The notes under the pieces: model-generated
Told to the model about the DNA's origin: nothing
Databases searched by the model: none
Seen by the model: the letters and a program-made list of their open reading frames with translations, nothing else
Origin: Chryseobacterium sp. E1
GTDB lineage: Bacteria; Bacteroidota; Bacteroidia; Flavobacteriales; Weeksellaceae
Reading direction: 5' to 3'
DNA length: 64,000 bases
NCBI GenBank assembly: GCA_019203745.1
Contig: CP078104.1
Span: 2,790,001-2,854,000 of the forward strand
Shown: piece by piece, positions 1 through 9,461 of the stretch
Layout of the letters: every line of letters starts with the position of its first letter
How positions within the stretch are numbered: the stretch's first letter is position 1
Made by a program: the position numbers and the translations under genes

Positions 1-1963
1 GATGGACCTCTGAAGTCAAAGCTCAATATATAAGTACAAAGGCTAAAAACAGACCTTCGGGAGGTAGGGGAGATGGTAATTACTATCCTAATATTCTTCT
101 CATGCCTCAGAATATAGATATAAGAGATTACCAACAGGGACAGATGCAGAATAATGTGCAGTCGCGTTGGATAACTCCTAACGGGATTAATCCTTACTGG
201 TCAGCTTATAACAGCCTTAACGCTGATAAGAAAGACCGTTTCTTATTAAACGGATATCTTAAATATCAATTCAATGATTGGTTGAGCGGAGATGTCAGAC
301 TGGGAACAGATTTTTATGCACTGAATGCAGATGCAAGAGTATGGACAGGGTCTTCCCGTAGAAATGCATATGCAACCAGTGAGGAAAAGTTTTATGAGAA
401 TAATTATATTGCAAGTCTTACTGCTAAAAAAGATAACTTATTGGGAAAATGGGGCGGCTCAGTTTCTGTTTATGGCCAAATGATGGAAACCAGAACCAAA
501 GCTCTTTATTTCAGTACCCAAAACCTGATCGTTCCGAATGTCTTCAGTGTGAATAATACCAGCGATATTGCAGGTATTGCAAATAATGAGATCGATTTCT
601 GGAAGAAGATCAATTCAGTGTTTGCTTCTGCTGAGATTAATTACGATGGCTATTGGTTCATTAATGCGACTGCAAGAAATGACTGGTCTTCTACACTGGC
701 TATTGAAAACAGATCTTATTTTTACCCTTCAGTCAGTACCTCTTTGGTTTTAACGGAAATGCTGAATAAACTGAATGGAAATACTTCGAAAATATTAACT
801 TTTGCCAAGCTTCGTGCTGCTTATGCAATAACCGGAAATTCCTTGAATCCGTATGAGCTGTACAATACTTATAAACTGGGTGCAGATCCAAATGGCGGTG
901 CTATTCTTGGCAGGAAGAAAATCCTTTATAATTCGAATCTGCATGCGGAGAAACTTAAAACTTTTGAAGTAGGGGCAGATCTTAAATTTTTTAACAGGGT
1001 TTCTCTGGATGTAAGTTATTTCAAAAATACAGCAACAGATCAATTAATAGATTTACCTATGAATCCGCTTTCCGGGTATGAATATAGAAAAATAAGTTCA
1101 GGAGGACTTAGTAACAGTGGGATTGAAGTAGTTGTCAATACTGATATTGTTAAAAAGAAAATTTTACATGGAATGTGAGTGCCAATTTCTCTAAATTAAA
1201 AAGTGTAATTGACAGAATTGACGGAGAGGTTTTAAAATACCCTTTAGGAGGGTTTGATAATGTCGGCTTCTTTGCAGAAGTGGGGATGCCTTACGGATCT
1301 ATTTACGGAACAAAATTTTTAAGAGTGGAAGATCCTGACAGCCCGCATTACGGAAAACTTATTGTAGGACAGAATGGTTTACCTCAGGCTACTGCTGAAC
1401 AGTATTATTTAGGAGATCAGACGCCAAGGGCTTTATTTGGATTCACAAATAGCTTTGTATATAAGAATTTTGGAATTTCTTTCCTTATTGATGGAAGAAT
1501 CGGTGGGAAGTTTTATTCATCAACGCAATCAGCATTACAGAAAGCAGGGCTGGCAGCAGATACAGCTCCTGGCGGAAGAAGAGATAATTTTGTTCTCGAT
1601 GCAGTAGTGCAGCAGAATGGAGCCTATACTGTCAATACAAAAGAAATCACACAACAGGATTATTGGGCAGCTGTAACGGCAGGGAACTTAGGTATTACAG
1701 AACAGAATATCTATGATGCTACCAATATCAGGCTGAGAAATATTCAACTGTCTTATAATTTTCCGAAAAGTATTTTTGAAAAATTAGCATTACAAAGTGC
1801 TAAGATTTCTTTTACAGCAAACAATGTATGGATGATCTACAGCAAAGCCAAAGGAATAGATCCTGAGTCTGTATTTGCTATCAATTCCAATGCTGTAGGG
1901 TTTGAAAACCTTTCATTTCCTACCACAAGATCGTATTTATTTTCCATTACATTAGGATTTTAA
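1..1963 (+). CDS. SusC/RagA-family TonB-dependent receptor, C-terminal part (cut by window edge, one frameshift)
   Basis: Outer-membrane TonB-dependent transporter of the SusC/RagA type, which imports ligands captured by its SusD partner. Only the C-terminal barrel (about 650 residues) is present; the gene enters from the left edge, and the frame beginning at base 3 is open from the start. Typical SusC barrel motifs are visible (ARNDWSSTL, FYPSVSTSLVL, ITGNSLNPYELYN, KTFEVGADLKFF, NIRLRNIQLSYNFP), and the protein ends in F as most outer-membrane barrels do. The frame breaks near 1156-1164: adding one A to the A-run restores the continuous reading DIVKKKNFTWNVSANFSKLK. This looks like a homopolymer miscount and not a real truncation. 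The SusD gene follows after 16 bp, so the two are co-transcribed. The ligand cannot be inferred, because no enzyme gene is attached on this side. Confidence 0.9.
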
Positions 1964-1979
1964 CCTTAATAATAACATC

Positions 1980-3875
1980 ATGAAAAAATATATTTTATCT
2001 CTCATTGCACTGGCGGCATTTAGTACATCTTGTAATGATTTTGAAGACATTAATAATGATCCGTTTTCAGTAGATATTAATAAAGCTGAACCTGAATATT
2101 TTTTAAATAATTCTATTCTGGGAGCACAGCAGGACCCCAATATTGCGGAACGTACTTTTGTTCTTTATTGGAAGACTGCAGCAAGACAACATCTGTCAAC
2201 AGGAATTGCAGGTGGCTCCTATGACGATTCCTGGACTGTAGAGTATTGGAAAGGAATTTCCGAATGGTTGAATAATGCCAATGCTACTATTGAAATCGCC
2301 AATGAGAAGAAAGCTATAGGTCAGGGTAAGCCCCATTATGACAATCTCATCCAGACAGCCAGAATCTGGAGAGCTTATTTGATGAGTGAGTTTTCTGATA
2401 ATTTTGGTCCACAGCCTATTCAGGCATTTAAAGGCGTTAATCCGGGGTTTAATTCAGAAAAAGAAGTGTATTATTTTATTTTGAGTGAGCTGAAAGATGC
2501 TGCTGCTAAAATGGATATCAGCCAGCCAGTTCCTTCAAACCCTAATGCAGTTGATATGGCTTATGGCTTTAAGTGGGGGCAATGGGTAAAGTATGCTAAT
2601 TCCATGCGAATGAGAATTGCGATGAGAATTTCAGAAGTGGATCCGGCAAAGGCAAAATCAGAGTTTGAAGAGGCGGCCAATTCCAATATGCTGATCAGTA
2701 CAAGTGATGATAATTTTAAAGTTAAAGAAGATAAAGGTTGGAATCCTTTGTCAGGAGTAATGTCCAGAGAATGGAATTCCCAGATCCTGTCTGCAACACT
2801 TAATAATATGTATATAGGCCTGGGAGGAATAAATTCTACGGAACAATTACCGGCAGCACAGCATACAGCAGTGAAGACTTCAGATTATATTGGAATAAAA
2901 TATGATGAACAGTTCTCCACAATGACCAATGACCCAAGTGCAGGATATTGGTTAGATGGTTTACCTAACAAAATAGACCCAAGGGCCTATAAAACATTTT
3001 ATATTCCAGGGGATTTTATAAATCCTATTTACTCTCTTTATCCAACCTACAACAATCAGGCTTCTACTAATAAGGGTGATCTTACCTTTGCCAATGGGTC
3101 TAAAATTACCATCAATACAGTAAATACCTGGAATGCGACCACAATAGGAAACTGGGGAGTAAAAGGACAAAGAAACGGACTGAGAACAGTGATCGGCTGT
3201 ATGCCTGCTTTAGGAAAACAATACAGGGAGGGAACCAATTCCAGAATTTTCTTCGCAAGCTGGGAAACCTATTTCCTGATGGCTGAAGCTGCGCTGAAAG
3301 GATGGTCTGTTCCCATGAGTGATGAAGCTGCTTATAACAAAGGAATACAGGATAGTTTTGCATACAATGGAGTACCTCAGTTTTATGGGCAGTATATTGC
3401 TTCAACAGATTATAACAGAGACGGAACATCTGTTTCTTATTCTCATACGGCAGAACCTGGGACAAGCCATGTTATGAAATATAAAGACCCTGTTTCAGGA
3501 AATCTGGTTTCGGTTGATATTAAGTATCCGGTGAATACTATTTACAGGAACGGATCCGTGAAGAATGATAAATTAACGAAGATCATTACCCAAAAGTATC
3601 TGGCCAATATGCCATGGTTACCTCTAGAATCCTGGAGTGATCACAGAAGATTGGGACTGCCTTTTATGGAAAATCCTGCAATAGAAACACCATTGGTGAA
3701 TCTACCTAATCTGAATTCAGGAAATTATATGACCAATTCTGTCCAGAACTTCCCTCAGAGATTAAGATATCCAAGCATTTTCAGAAATACAGATCAGACC
3801 GGCTATGACCAGGCCGTTCAGCTGTTGGGTGGTGCTGATGCAGTATTAACCCCTCTTTGGTGGGCGAAACATTAA
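1980..3875 (+). CDS. SusD/RagB-family nutrient-binding outer-membrane lipoprotein
   Basis: Surface lipoprotein expected to form the ligand-capturing lid on the SusC receptor encoded just upstream. The 631-residue frame is intact. It opens with a lipoprotein signal (MKKYILSLIALAAFSTSCND), with the lipidated Cys at residue 18. The N-terminal segment (NDFEDINNDPFSVD, then a helical TPR-like region with WKGISEWLNNANATIEIA and ARIWRAYLMSEFSDNFG) and the C-terminal region containing EAALKGW are typical of the SusD-like subfamily with long C-terminal insertions. At 631 residues it is longer than the roughly 500 usual for SusD proteins. The start follows the SusC stop closely and is the only sensible one. 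The substrate is unknown. It is distinct in sequence from the other two SusD proteins in the window. Confidence 0.93.
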   Translation: MKKYILSLIALAAFSTSCNDFEDINNDPFSVDINKAEPEYFLNNSILGAQQDPNIAERTFVLYWKTAARQHLSTGIAGGSYDDSWTVEYWKGISEWLNNANATIEIANEKKAIGQGKPHYDNLIQTARIWRAYLMSEFSDNFGPQPIQAFKGVNPGFNSEKEVYYFILSELKDAAAKMDISQPVPSNPNAVDMAYGFKWGQWVKYANSMRMRIAMRISEVDPAKAKSEFEEAANSNMLISTSDDNFKVKEDKGWNPLSGVMSREWNSQILSATLNNMYIGLGGINSTEQLPAAQHTAVKTSDYIGIKYDEQFSTMTNDPSAGYWLDGLPNKIDPRAYKTFYIPGDFINPIYSLYPTYNNQASTNKGDLTFANGSKITINTVNTWNATTIGNWGVKGQRNGLRTVIGCMPALGKQYREGTNSRIFFASWETYFLMAEAALKGWSVPMSDEAAYNKGIQDSFAYNGVPQFYGQYIASTDYNRDGTSVSYSHTAEPGTSHVMKYKDPVSGNLVSVDIKYPVNTIYRNGSVKNDKLTKIITQKYLANMPWLPLESWSDHRRLGLPFMENPAIETPLVNLPNLNSGNYMTNSVQNFPQRLRYPSIFRNTDQTGYDQAVQLLGGADAVLTPLWWAKH

Positions 3876-3891
3876 ATCTTAAGTATAAATA

Positions 3892-3926
3892 GATCCTTTT
3901 CAAATTTTGAAGAGGATTTATTTTTG
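3892..3926 (+). terminator. Rho-independent-type terminator after the first susCD pair
   Basis: Imperfect stem ATCCTTTTCAAA pairing with TTTGAAGAGGAT (one G-U), followed by TTATTTTTG. It lies 16 bp after the SusD stop, in the gap between convergent transcription units. Confidence 0.6.
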
Positions 3927-3972
3927 ATATTTGCTTGAAGAACTTTAAATCAATCATCTGCTGTCAATACGA

Positions 3973-4551
3973 TCAGTTGGCGACCACGGTGAAAATGATC
4001 CGGGCACTGTAGGGGGCGGCCGGAATGGTAACAGAAACACCGGATAACTGTAAGATCAGGTTAATATCCGAGAAATTTGCAGTATTGCTTACTCCTAAAA
4101 CACCTGCAAAATTTAAATTGAAAAAAGTAGTATCTGAAGCGGATTGTATAGGAATGAAGCTGTCTCCTCCACTGATGGTAGCTGTACAGAGAACGCACAG
4201 TCCTGAAATTGTACCTGTTGTTGTACCTGTTCTCTTTGCAGAAAGCCCTAAAGAACTGTTCCAGGCATTGGAAGTATAACGCATGGTCATCTTTGCTCCT
4301 TTTCCTGCAAGAACATTGAGGAAATTCCCGGATAATGTGGTGGATAATGTTATCGTTGTTGTCGGGATGGAAGCATTGCTATAAGTTCCTGCATAATTAC
4401 TGCCGGCTTCGGTGATCGCAGGTATGCTGGCTGCCCAATCTCCGGAGACCGTTACCAGCTGTGCTTTAAGGCCGCAGCTTATGATTAAAAGCATCATAAA
4501 TAGATATCTTTTTAAGTAATTTTTTCCGGGAAAGCGGCTGTTCATTTTCAT
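3973..4551 (-). CDS. Secreted beta-rich protein, last gene of the chaperone-usher-like operon
   Basis: A 192-residue secreted protein that I do not recognise by family. It has an N-terminal signal peptide (hydrophobic YLFMMLLIISCGLKAQ, probable cleavage after the Ala-Gln near residue 31). The mature part is rich in Thr, Ser, Gly and Ala and shows alternating hydrophobic residues (TTTITLSTTLSGNFLNVL, INLILQLSGVSVTIP), as in an all-beta fold. One close Cys pair (CVLC) could form a disulfide. It ends in a strand-like tail (YSARIIFTVVAN), reminiscent of the ends of the two subunit-like proteins of the same operon. It starts 9 bp after the stop of the preceding subunit gene, so it is co-transcribed. 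By position it could be a minor subunit, tip protein or anchor of the predicted fibre; this is inference from context only. Confidence 0.72.
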   Translation of the reverse strand: MKMNSRFPGKNYLKRYLFMMLLIISCGLKAQLVTVSGDWAASIPAITEAGSNYAGTYSNASIPTTTITLSTTLSGNFLNVLAGKGAKMTMRYTSNAWNSSLGLSAKRTGTTTGTISGLCVLCTATISGGDSFIPIQSASDTTFFNLNFAGVLGVSNTANFSDINLILQLSGVSVTIPAAPYSARIIFTVVAN

Positions 4552-4560
4552 GTTTCAGTT

Positions 4561-5088
4561 TTATTCTGTGATGGTATAGACTATTGTAACCGTTGTATTG
4601 GTCTGGGCTAATAAGTTGGCATAAGTGCCCGGAACCAGGGAAATTGTGAGGCGGTGCCCGTTATTAGCTCCATTGCCCGTATATGCTCCTCCGATTCCGC
4701 TTATGATTGTAACAGGGGTGGTAGTAAGGGTAACCTGTGCCGAAGGTGTTCCTAATGTACCTCCTCCTGCGCCGGAAGCTGCTGCTGCCTGAAGCCTGAT
4801 ATTTACTCCGGGGATGCCCGAATTAAGAATAGCAGCTGTGATTTTTCGTGGAAGCCCTCCGGCGGTAATTGCGGAAGTATAATTGATCCATTTTGAAGTA
4901 TTGGGAGCCGGGTTACCGAGAGGATTTCCTGCCTCAGTAGGAGCGGTAAAGTTTAATGAAATATTTCCTGCGGGCTCTATATCCATTAAAGTTACAACAG
5001 GTAGCGTGAAGCTAACGGTGGACTGGGAGTACAATATACTGCACATCATCAATGATGCTGTTAATAATATGGAACGTGTGAGAATCAT
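4561..5088 (-). CDS. Putative fibre subunit B (secreted, paralogue of the protein at 8701-9275)
   Basis: A 175-residue secreted protein, intact. The signal peptide runs to about residue 22 (SILYSQ). The mature N-terminus STVSFTLPVVTLMDIEP alternates hydrophobic and polar residues, as expected for a strand that could complete a neighbouring subunit. It is clearly paralogous to the protein at 8701-9275: both contain (V/I)DIEP-like, FTAP(T/S)EAGNP, GAG.GTLGTP, IISGIG.AYTGNGANNGH and a terminal TVT(I)VYTI(T/S) strand. It contains no Cys in the mature part, so any linkage would be non-covalent. It lies 85 bp after the usher-like gene and 9 bp before the last gene of the operon. The family is not one I can name. 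The pilin-like role is inferred from the paralogy, strand pattern and neighbours. Confidence 0.75.
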   Translation of the reverse strand: MILTRSILLTASLMMCSILYSQSTVSFTLPVVTLMDIEPAGNISLNFTAPTEAGNPLGNPAPNTSKWINYTSAITAGGLPRKITAAILNSGIPGVNIRLQAAAASGAGGGTLGTPSAQVTLTTTPVTIISGIGGAYTGNGANNGHRLTISLVPGTYANLLAQTNTTVTIVYTITE

Positions 5089-5173
5089 TTCTTGCCTTTT
5101 ATTTCATTATATCCTACTTTCAGGGATTCTTGCTGATATTTGATTTCTAATTTCTGTTTGACGATCTGAATAC

Positions 5174-7808
5174 TTAATTTTTGGTCTCTGCAGGCTTCAG
5201 GGTAAACTCAAACTTATCCGTTGAAATCTTATACCGCTTATCAAGACCATTCCGGTAGACTTTCACCGTCCAGTCTCCGGGGCGCAGATACGTAAAATCA
5301 AAATCTTCCCCGATGAAACAGATCTTACGATAAGTCTGCTCATTGCTGACAGCTTCCAGAATGATACTTTCTTTTTTATTTTTACCCTTTTGAAGGGTTT
5401 GTGGTTCAGTTTCCGTTTCTATCATCCGGATATGCCCCTGTACATTTGCAGCGGTGGTTAATCCGAAATTATAAACGTTTTCTTTATCAGTGAGCACTAA
5501 AGCTACGGGAAAAGCTGAAGTCGGAATATCATTGATTTCTGTTGTTGAACGGTCTATTTCAGAAAATAATTTCCCGGAGTCACATTTTTAAATGTGTAAT
5601 TACCCTCTTTGTCTGTCACGGATAAATAGCTTCCAAGCATCAGCCTTACTCCCTCTGTTCTTTTGATCCCAAGATGATGGATATTTCCGGATAAGGAAAC
5701 GTATTCGGCCACTTTCTGTACCGGAATATCAGGGCGCCAGGTATACCGCATTGAAAATATAAAATCTTTATTGCCTATCTCACCCCGTTGCAATGAATAT
5801 CTGCCTGAGAGGTCCAGCTCATTTCAGGAAATAACTGTTGGTGAAACAACAGCTCAAACAGGTTTCTGTCTTTAAAATACTCCTCAGGAATATAATTATT
5901 CTGATAAAAATATTTAAGCTCGTCTTATCAGAAAACCTGCTGAAAATCCTGGCTCCGTAATAAAATTGTTTTTGATTTTGCAGCTGGTACCGGGAAGTGA
6001 TGGCATAACTTCCGAATACATTAAAGGATGTTTTGAATTTTTCAAATGAAAGATTGGCAGAATAGAAGCTTGAATTGCCGCTGAATCCCGTCAGATAATT
6101 GTCTGTCTTTCCAATTTGTCCTCAAGATTGATCTGGAATATTCCGATTTTCTGATTCAGGCTCATTCTGAAAAACCGTTCGTAATAATCAAATTGCCTGG
6201 GCTCCAGGCGATCCTGATACTTCTGATAGCCATTATTTAACATGACAAATCCATTCGGCAGATACTTATACTGTACCCCATATTGTAAGTATTGCCTGTA
6301 AGGGTGCTAACTAACAACAGAGTATCTCTTTCAAAATTTTTGGCATCCTGGGTATAGGTCGCCATTACACTGATTTTCTTTGATAGCCTGTACTGAATAT
6401 TTCCGTTAAACGTATGGGTATTGGTAAAATAGCCGGCAAACATAGGACTTGCTTTCATATACATCAAACTTCCGCTGAGCCTTTCTAAATTGACATCAGA
6501 CTGAAGCATATATGCTGTTCCATCGGTAGCTTTGGTAGTGCTGTAAGCAAATTCCCGGAGAGATTAATATTTTTGAGATCTTGAATTTTCCTTGGTATAA
6601 GGAAGGTGGGCATCAGAGTCTAATCTCGCATCACCATAATACATGTCTACCTTTCTCGGGGTTTTGTACAGATATCCGACAGAAATTTCTGATTCTTTAC
6701 GGATCTTGAAGGTTGAGTAGAAATTCAATTCATCTTTAATATCACGGAAAAATCTGGGATGGTTATAAAAGCCACCCAGACTCACTTTATTGAAATCATA
6801 CCGGATTTCTGCCCCCGGCCATATCTCGCAAACTCAGTCAAATAAGAAGAAGAATAGGTTTTATCTCCAAGATGAATATAAAAGCGCTCCCTTTTATAAT
6901 TGATGAAATACTCTTCGTATTGGGTAAACGTGTTGAATTCTATAGGATTACGGGTAACTGCATGGAACTCGATCTGATTTTTATTCTCCTGATCCAATGT
7001 CCCTTTACCATAGAGCTCCCCTGAAAGCCATCATTATAAACCCCCATATTTTTCATTCCAATGAAAGATAATGAAGCTGCAATGGGTAACCTGTGATAAA
7101 TATCGTTGTTGGCAGGTTTTACCGATATCACCTGGGTGCTTACATAGAGATTCTGATTTTCTTTTGGATTATCTTTTGAATATACCGAAAGGTTCAGGTT
7201 TTGAAATTCGTTCTGCTTAAGCTCAGCATTCGTTATTTTGTGTATTGTAATGACTTTGGATTCGTTTGGTCCCAAAGTAATGGATGCATCGTGATCAATG
7301 ATCGCAGACTTACTTTCCAGAATAAGAGTTTCTGTTACGTTGCCGTTATTTTTTAAAAGAAACGAAGACCGGATGGTTTCTCCGGCTCTTGTAAATTCAG
7401 GAGAATCCAATACTGTCAATGAGAATTTTCTGTTTCCGGAGACTGTTACCGATACTTTTTAGAAAAAGCAATTCCGGTATTGAGATCTGTAATATTCAAC
7501 GTTACTGAATAGTCTCCTGAGCTGTTTCCGCTGCAATACGTAAGGGAACCGGATATACAGAAGATTCATAAGGCGGAATCTGGAATTTTCCTTTTGCTAA
7601 AATAGGAGTGATATGAGGACTTGAGGTTGTAACTGAAATATCGTAGTTTTTGCTTTCCCCGAGTTATTTTCTAATGTAAAAGGAACAGAAGTAGACATCC
7701 CAGGCATTAAGCTATCTTTTTACTGATCAATCGTTCTGACTGCTGTTGAGAAAAAGCAGATACCGGGAATACTAACAGGATAATAAATAATGTCCAGGTT
7801 TTAATCAT
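5174..7808 (-). CDS. Large usher-like outer-membrane beta-barrel protein (several frameshifts)
   Basis: Reading across several indels gives one protein of about 870 residues, the size of fimbrial ushers. Layout: signal peptide (MIKTWTLFIILLVFPVSAFS); two Ig-like beta domains (about residues 30-120 and 120-225, the second with FTRAGETIRSSFLLKNNGNV); a long barrel-like region from about 225 with amphipathic strands (FYIHLGDKTYSSSYLTEFAR, then a YGRG turn, EISVGYLYKTPRKVDMYY, ISVMATYTQDAKNF); then one or two carboxypeptidase-regulatory-like beta domains (VTDKEGNYTFKNVTPG; DFTYLRPGDWTVKVY). The GD...FaRYGRG segment resembles the usher barrel pattern GD...F...RG. The start ATG overlaps the chaperone-like stop by 8 bases, indicating translational coupling. 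Breaks lie near 7725, 7670, 7530, 7460, 7010, 6830, 6560, 6270, 5570 and between 5800 and 6240. Alternative: an unrelated barrel with COG1470-type N-terminal domains. The usher role is inference. Confidence 0.6.
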
Positions 7809-8601
7809 TTTTTACTTCTAGTTCCACATTGAGGGCAAAGGCATTGTCTTCTTCATCTGTGGCTATTATCGTAGCGGTATATTTATCCGGAGGTAGTTTA
7901 CTGATATCAATAGGGAAAATTTTGGAGGTAGAAGGCAGCAGTCCCATGGTTAAACTGGAGTAAGCCCCTATTTTTTCTCCTGTTTTACGGTTGTAGATTT
8001 CAATGGAGGCCGTTGGTTTACAATAAAGATTTCCATGATTGGCAATGGCAATTTTTACAGTTTTTTTCCTTCTTCCTTTTCTACTTTTACACTTTCGAAT
8101 TTAAGTTCCGGTTTTGCTTTTTCCGTTTCAATGTCTGTAATGACCTGAATCGCATAGCGTATCACAGAAGTAATATTTACCCCTGGTTTATCATCACTTG
8201 GTTTTATATCATCTACAGGTTCCACGATGATCACACTCCAGTAGCTGCCGGGAGCTGTTACCTCATCAGGGACTGTGATTTCATACAATACCTCCGTTTT
8301 TTCTCTGGCCTTCAGGGTGACAAGATTTGTATTTAGTTTAATCCAGTTTCCATTGGTGCGTTGATTGGTCTGTAATGCTGTATAATTGATGGTCCCGTCA
8401 GCATGGTAATTAAAGTCCTGTAAAAATAATTTTACACTCTGGGAGCATTGGCTGTATTCTCAATAACTACTTTTCCTTTGTAAACTTTTCCGTTTTCTAT
8501 TTTATAGGAATGCGTAAGCCCGTTGAGAACCACAATACCGGCATGCAAAAATCCAAACTGCAACATAAAGGCGGTCAAAGAAGAATACGCTTTATCATCA
8601 T
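7801..8601 (-). CDS. Putative periplasmic PapD-like chaperone (two frameshifts)
   Basis: About 267 residues when read across indels near 8580 and 8430. It has a hydrophobic N-terminus (LTAFMLQFGFLHAGIVV) and then two beta-sandwich-like halves. The first half contains VYKGKVVIENTANAP, a polar segment, WIKLNTNLVTLKAREKTEVL, and ITVPDEVTAPGSYWSVIIVE. The order (extracytoplasmic 'tendency' strand, basic/polar stretch, then a P..G.Y.....V.P strand) resembles the first domain of PapD-type pilus chaperones. The second half has LKFESVKVEKEEGKK, VKIAIANHGNLYCKPTASIE, and LLPSTSKIFPIDISKLPPDK. The gene follows a subunit-like gene and overlaps the usher-like gene (ATGATTAA), the arrangement expected for chaperone-usher operons. 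I cannot confirm the fold from sequence alone; a generic Ig-like periplasmic protein is the alternative. Confidence 0.62.
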
Positions 8602-8700
8602 ATAAAATTTAGCTTTAAATTATTAATAATACAAAAGCAGGAAGAAACTGCTTACCAATTTCTTCTTGTTTTTGAAATGCAGAATAGAATTGTATTAATT

Positions 8701-9275
8701 CTAGTTATCTGATATGGTATAAGTTACTGTAGCCGTTGTGGTTGCTGTAACCTGTAGATCTGCATAATTGGCAACTCCCCGGGACCGCTTCCTGCTGCCA
8801 GGGCGTATGTAAGATTGTGCCCATTGTTGGCTCCATTGCCTGTATAAGCACTTCCTATACCGGAAATAATAGTCTGATCTGCGGCACTTAAAGTAAGCAA
8901 CCCTGCCGGTGTACCTAATGTTCCTGCTCCGGCTCCTGTAGCTGCAGCCGCTGTTACATTAATGTCAATTCCGGGTATAAGGGCGTTTAGTTTTACCGTT
9001 ACATTCCGGGTATCAGAACCGGATTTGATTGATGAATAGTTAAGCCATAAACTATTATTGGCCGGACTTGCAACAACGGGGTTTCCTGCTTCTGAAGGCG
9101 CCGTAAATCCAAGGGTAAGATTCTTTGTAGCCGAAGGTTCAATGTCTACCAAAGCAACTTTAGGTATAGAAATAGTGATCGTATGGTTATCTGTATTCGT
9201 ATCCTGAGCACTTAGATTTCCGGATATTCCAGCTGCCAATAAAGACAAGGCAATCGTTAATTTTAGTTTTTTCAT
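8701..9275 (-). CDS. Putative fibre subunit A (secreted; one frameshift near the C-terminus)
   Basis: Roughly 192 residues after correction of one indel near 8778. Signal peptide MKKLKLTIALSLLAAGISG, cleaved near residue 24 (LSAQ). The mature start DTNTDNHTITISIPKVALVD is a run of alternating residues followed by the DIEP motif shared with the paralogue at 4561-5088. The shared blocks FTAPSEAGNP, GAGAGTLGTP and IISGIGSAYTGNGANNGH follow in the same order. After the frame correction the protein ends VTATTTATVTYTISDN, matching the paralogue's terminal strand; the uncorrected frame ends in unrelated residues. It is the first gene of the minus-strand operon. The family is unnamed to me. A structural role in a surface fibre is inferred from the duplicate subunit pattern and the chaperone-like and usher-like neighbours. 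Confidence 0.72.
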
Positions 9276-9407
9276 GATGCTGATAATTAGTTAAGTGAAT
9301 ATAATAAAATTAAGAATATTGTAAAAAAATATATTATAATTTTAATATTTGTGATGATTTGATTTACATAATACGATATATTTGATGATCATATAGTGAG
9401 TTATATG

Positions 9408-9441
9408 AAAAAATCCTGCACAAATGGGTGCAGGATTTTTT
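9408..9441 (-). terminator. Strong terminator downstream of phospholipase C
   Basis: Perfect 14-bp stem AAAAAATCCTGCAC / GTGCAGGATTTTTT with a 6-base loop. It follows the phospholipase stop by about 20 bp, is effectively bidirectional, and isolates the phospholipase operon from the fibre operon. Confidence 0.88.
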
Positions 9442-9461
9442 CGAGTTATTGATTGGTTTTT

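Noticed and set aside
5174..7808. Six to eight separate small genes in this region
   Set aside because: The fragments line up as consecutive pieces of one barrel protein; homopolymer indels explain the breaks.
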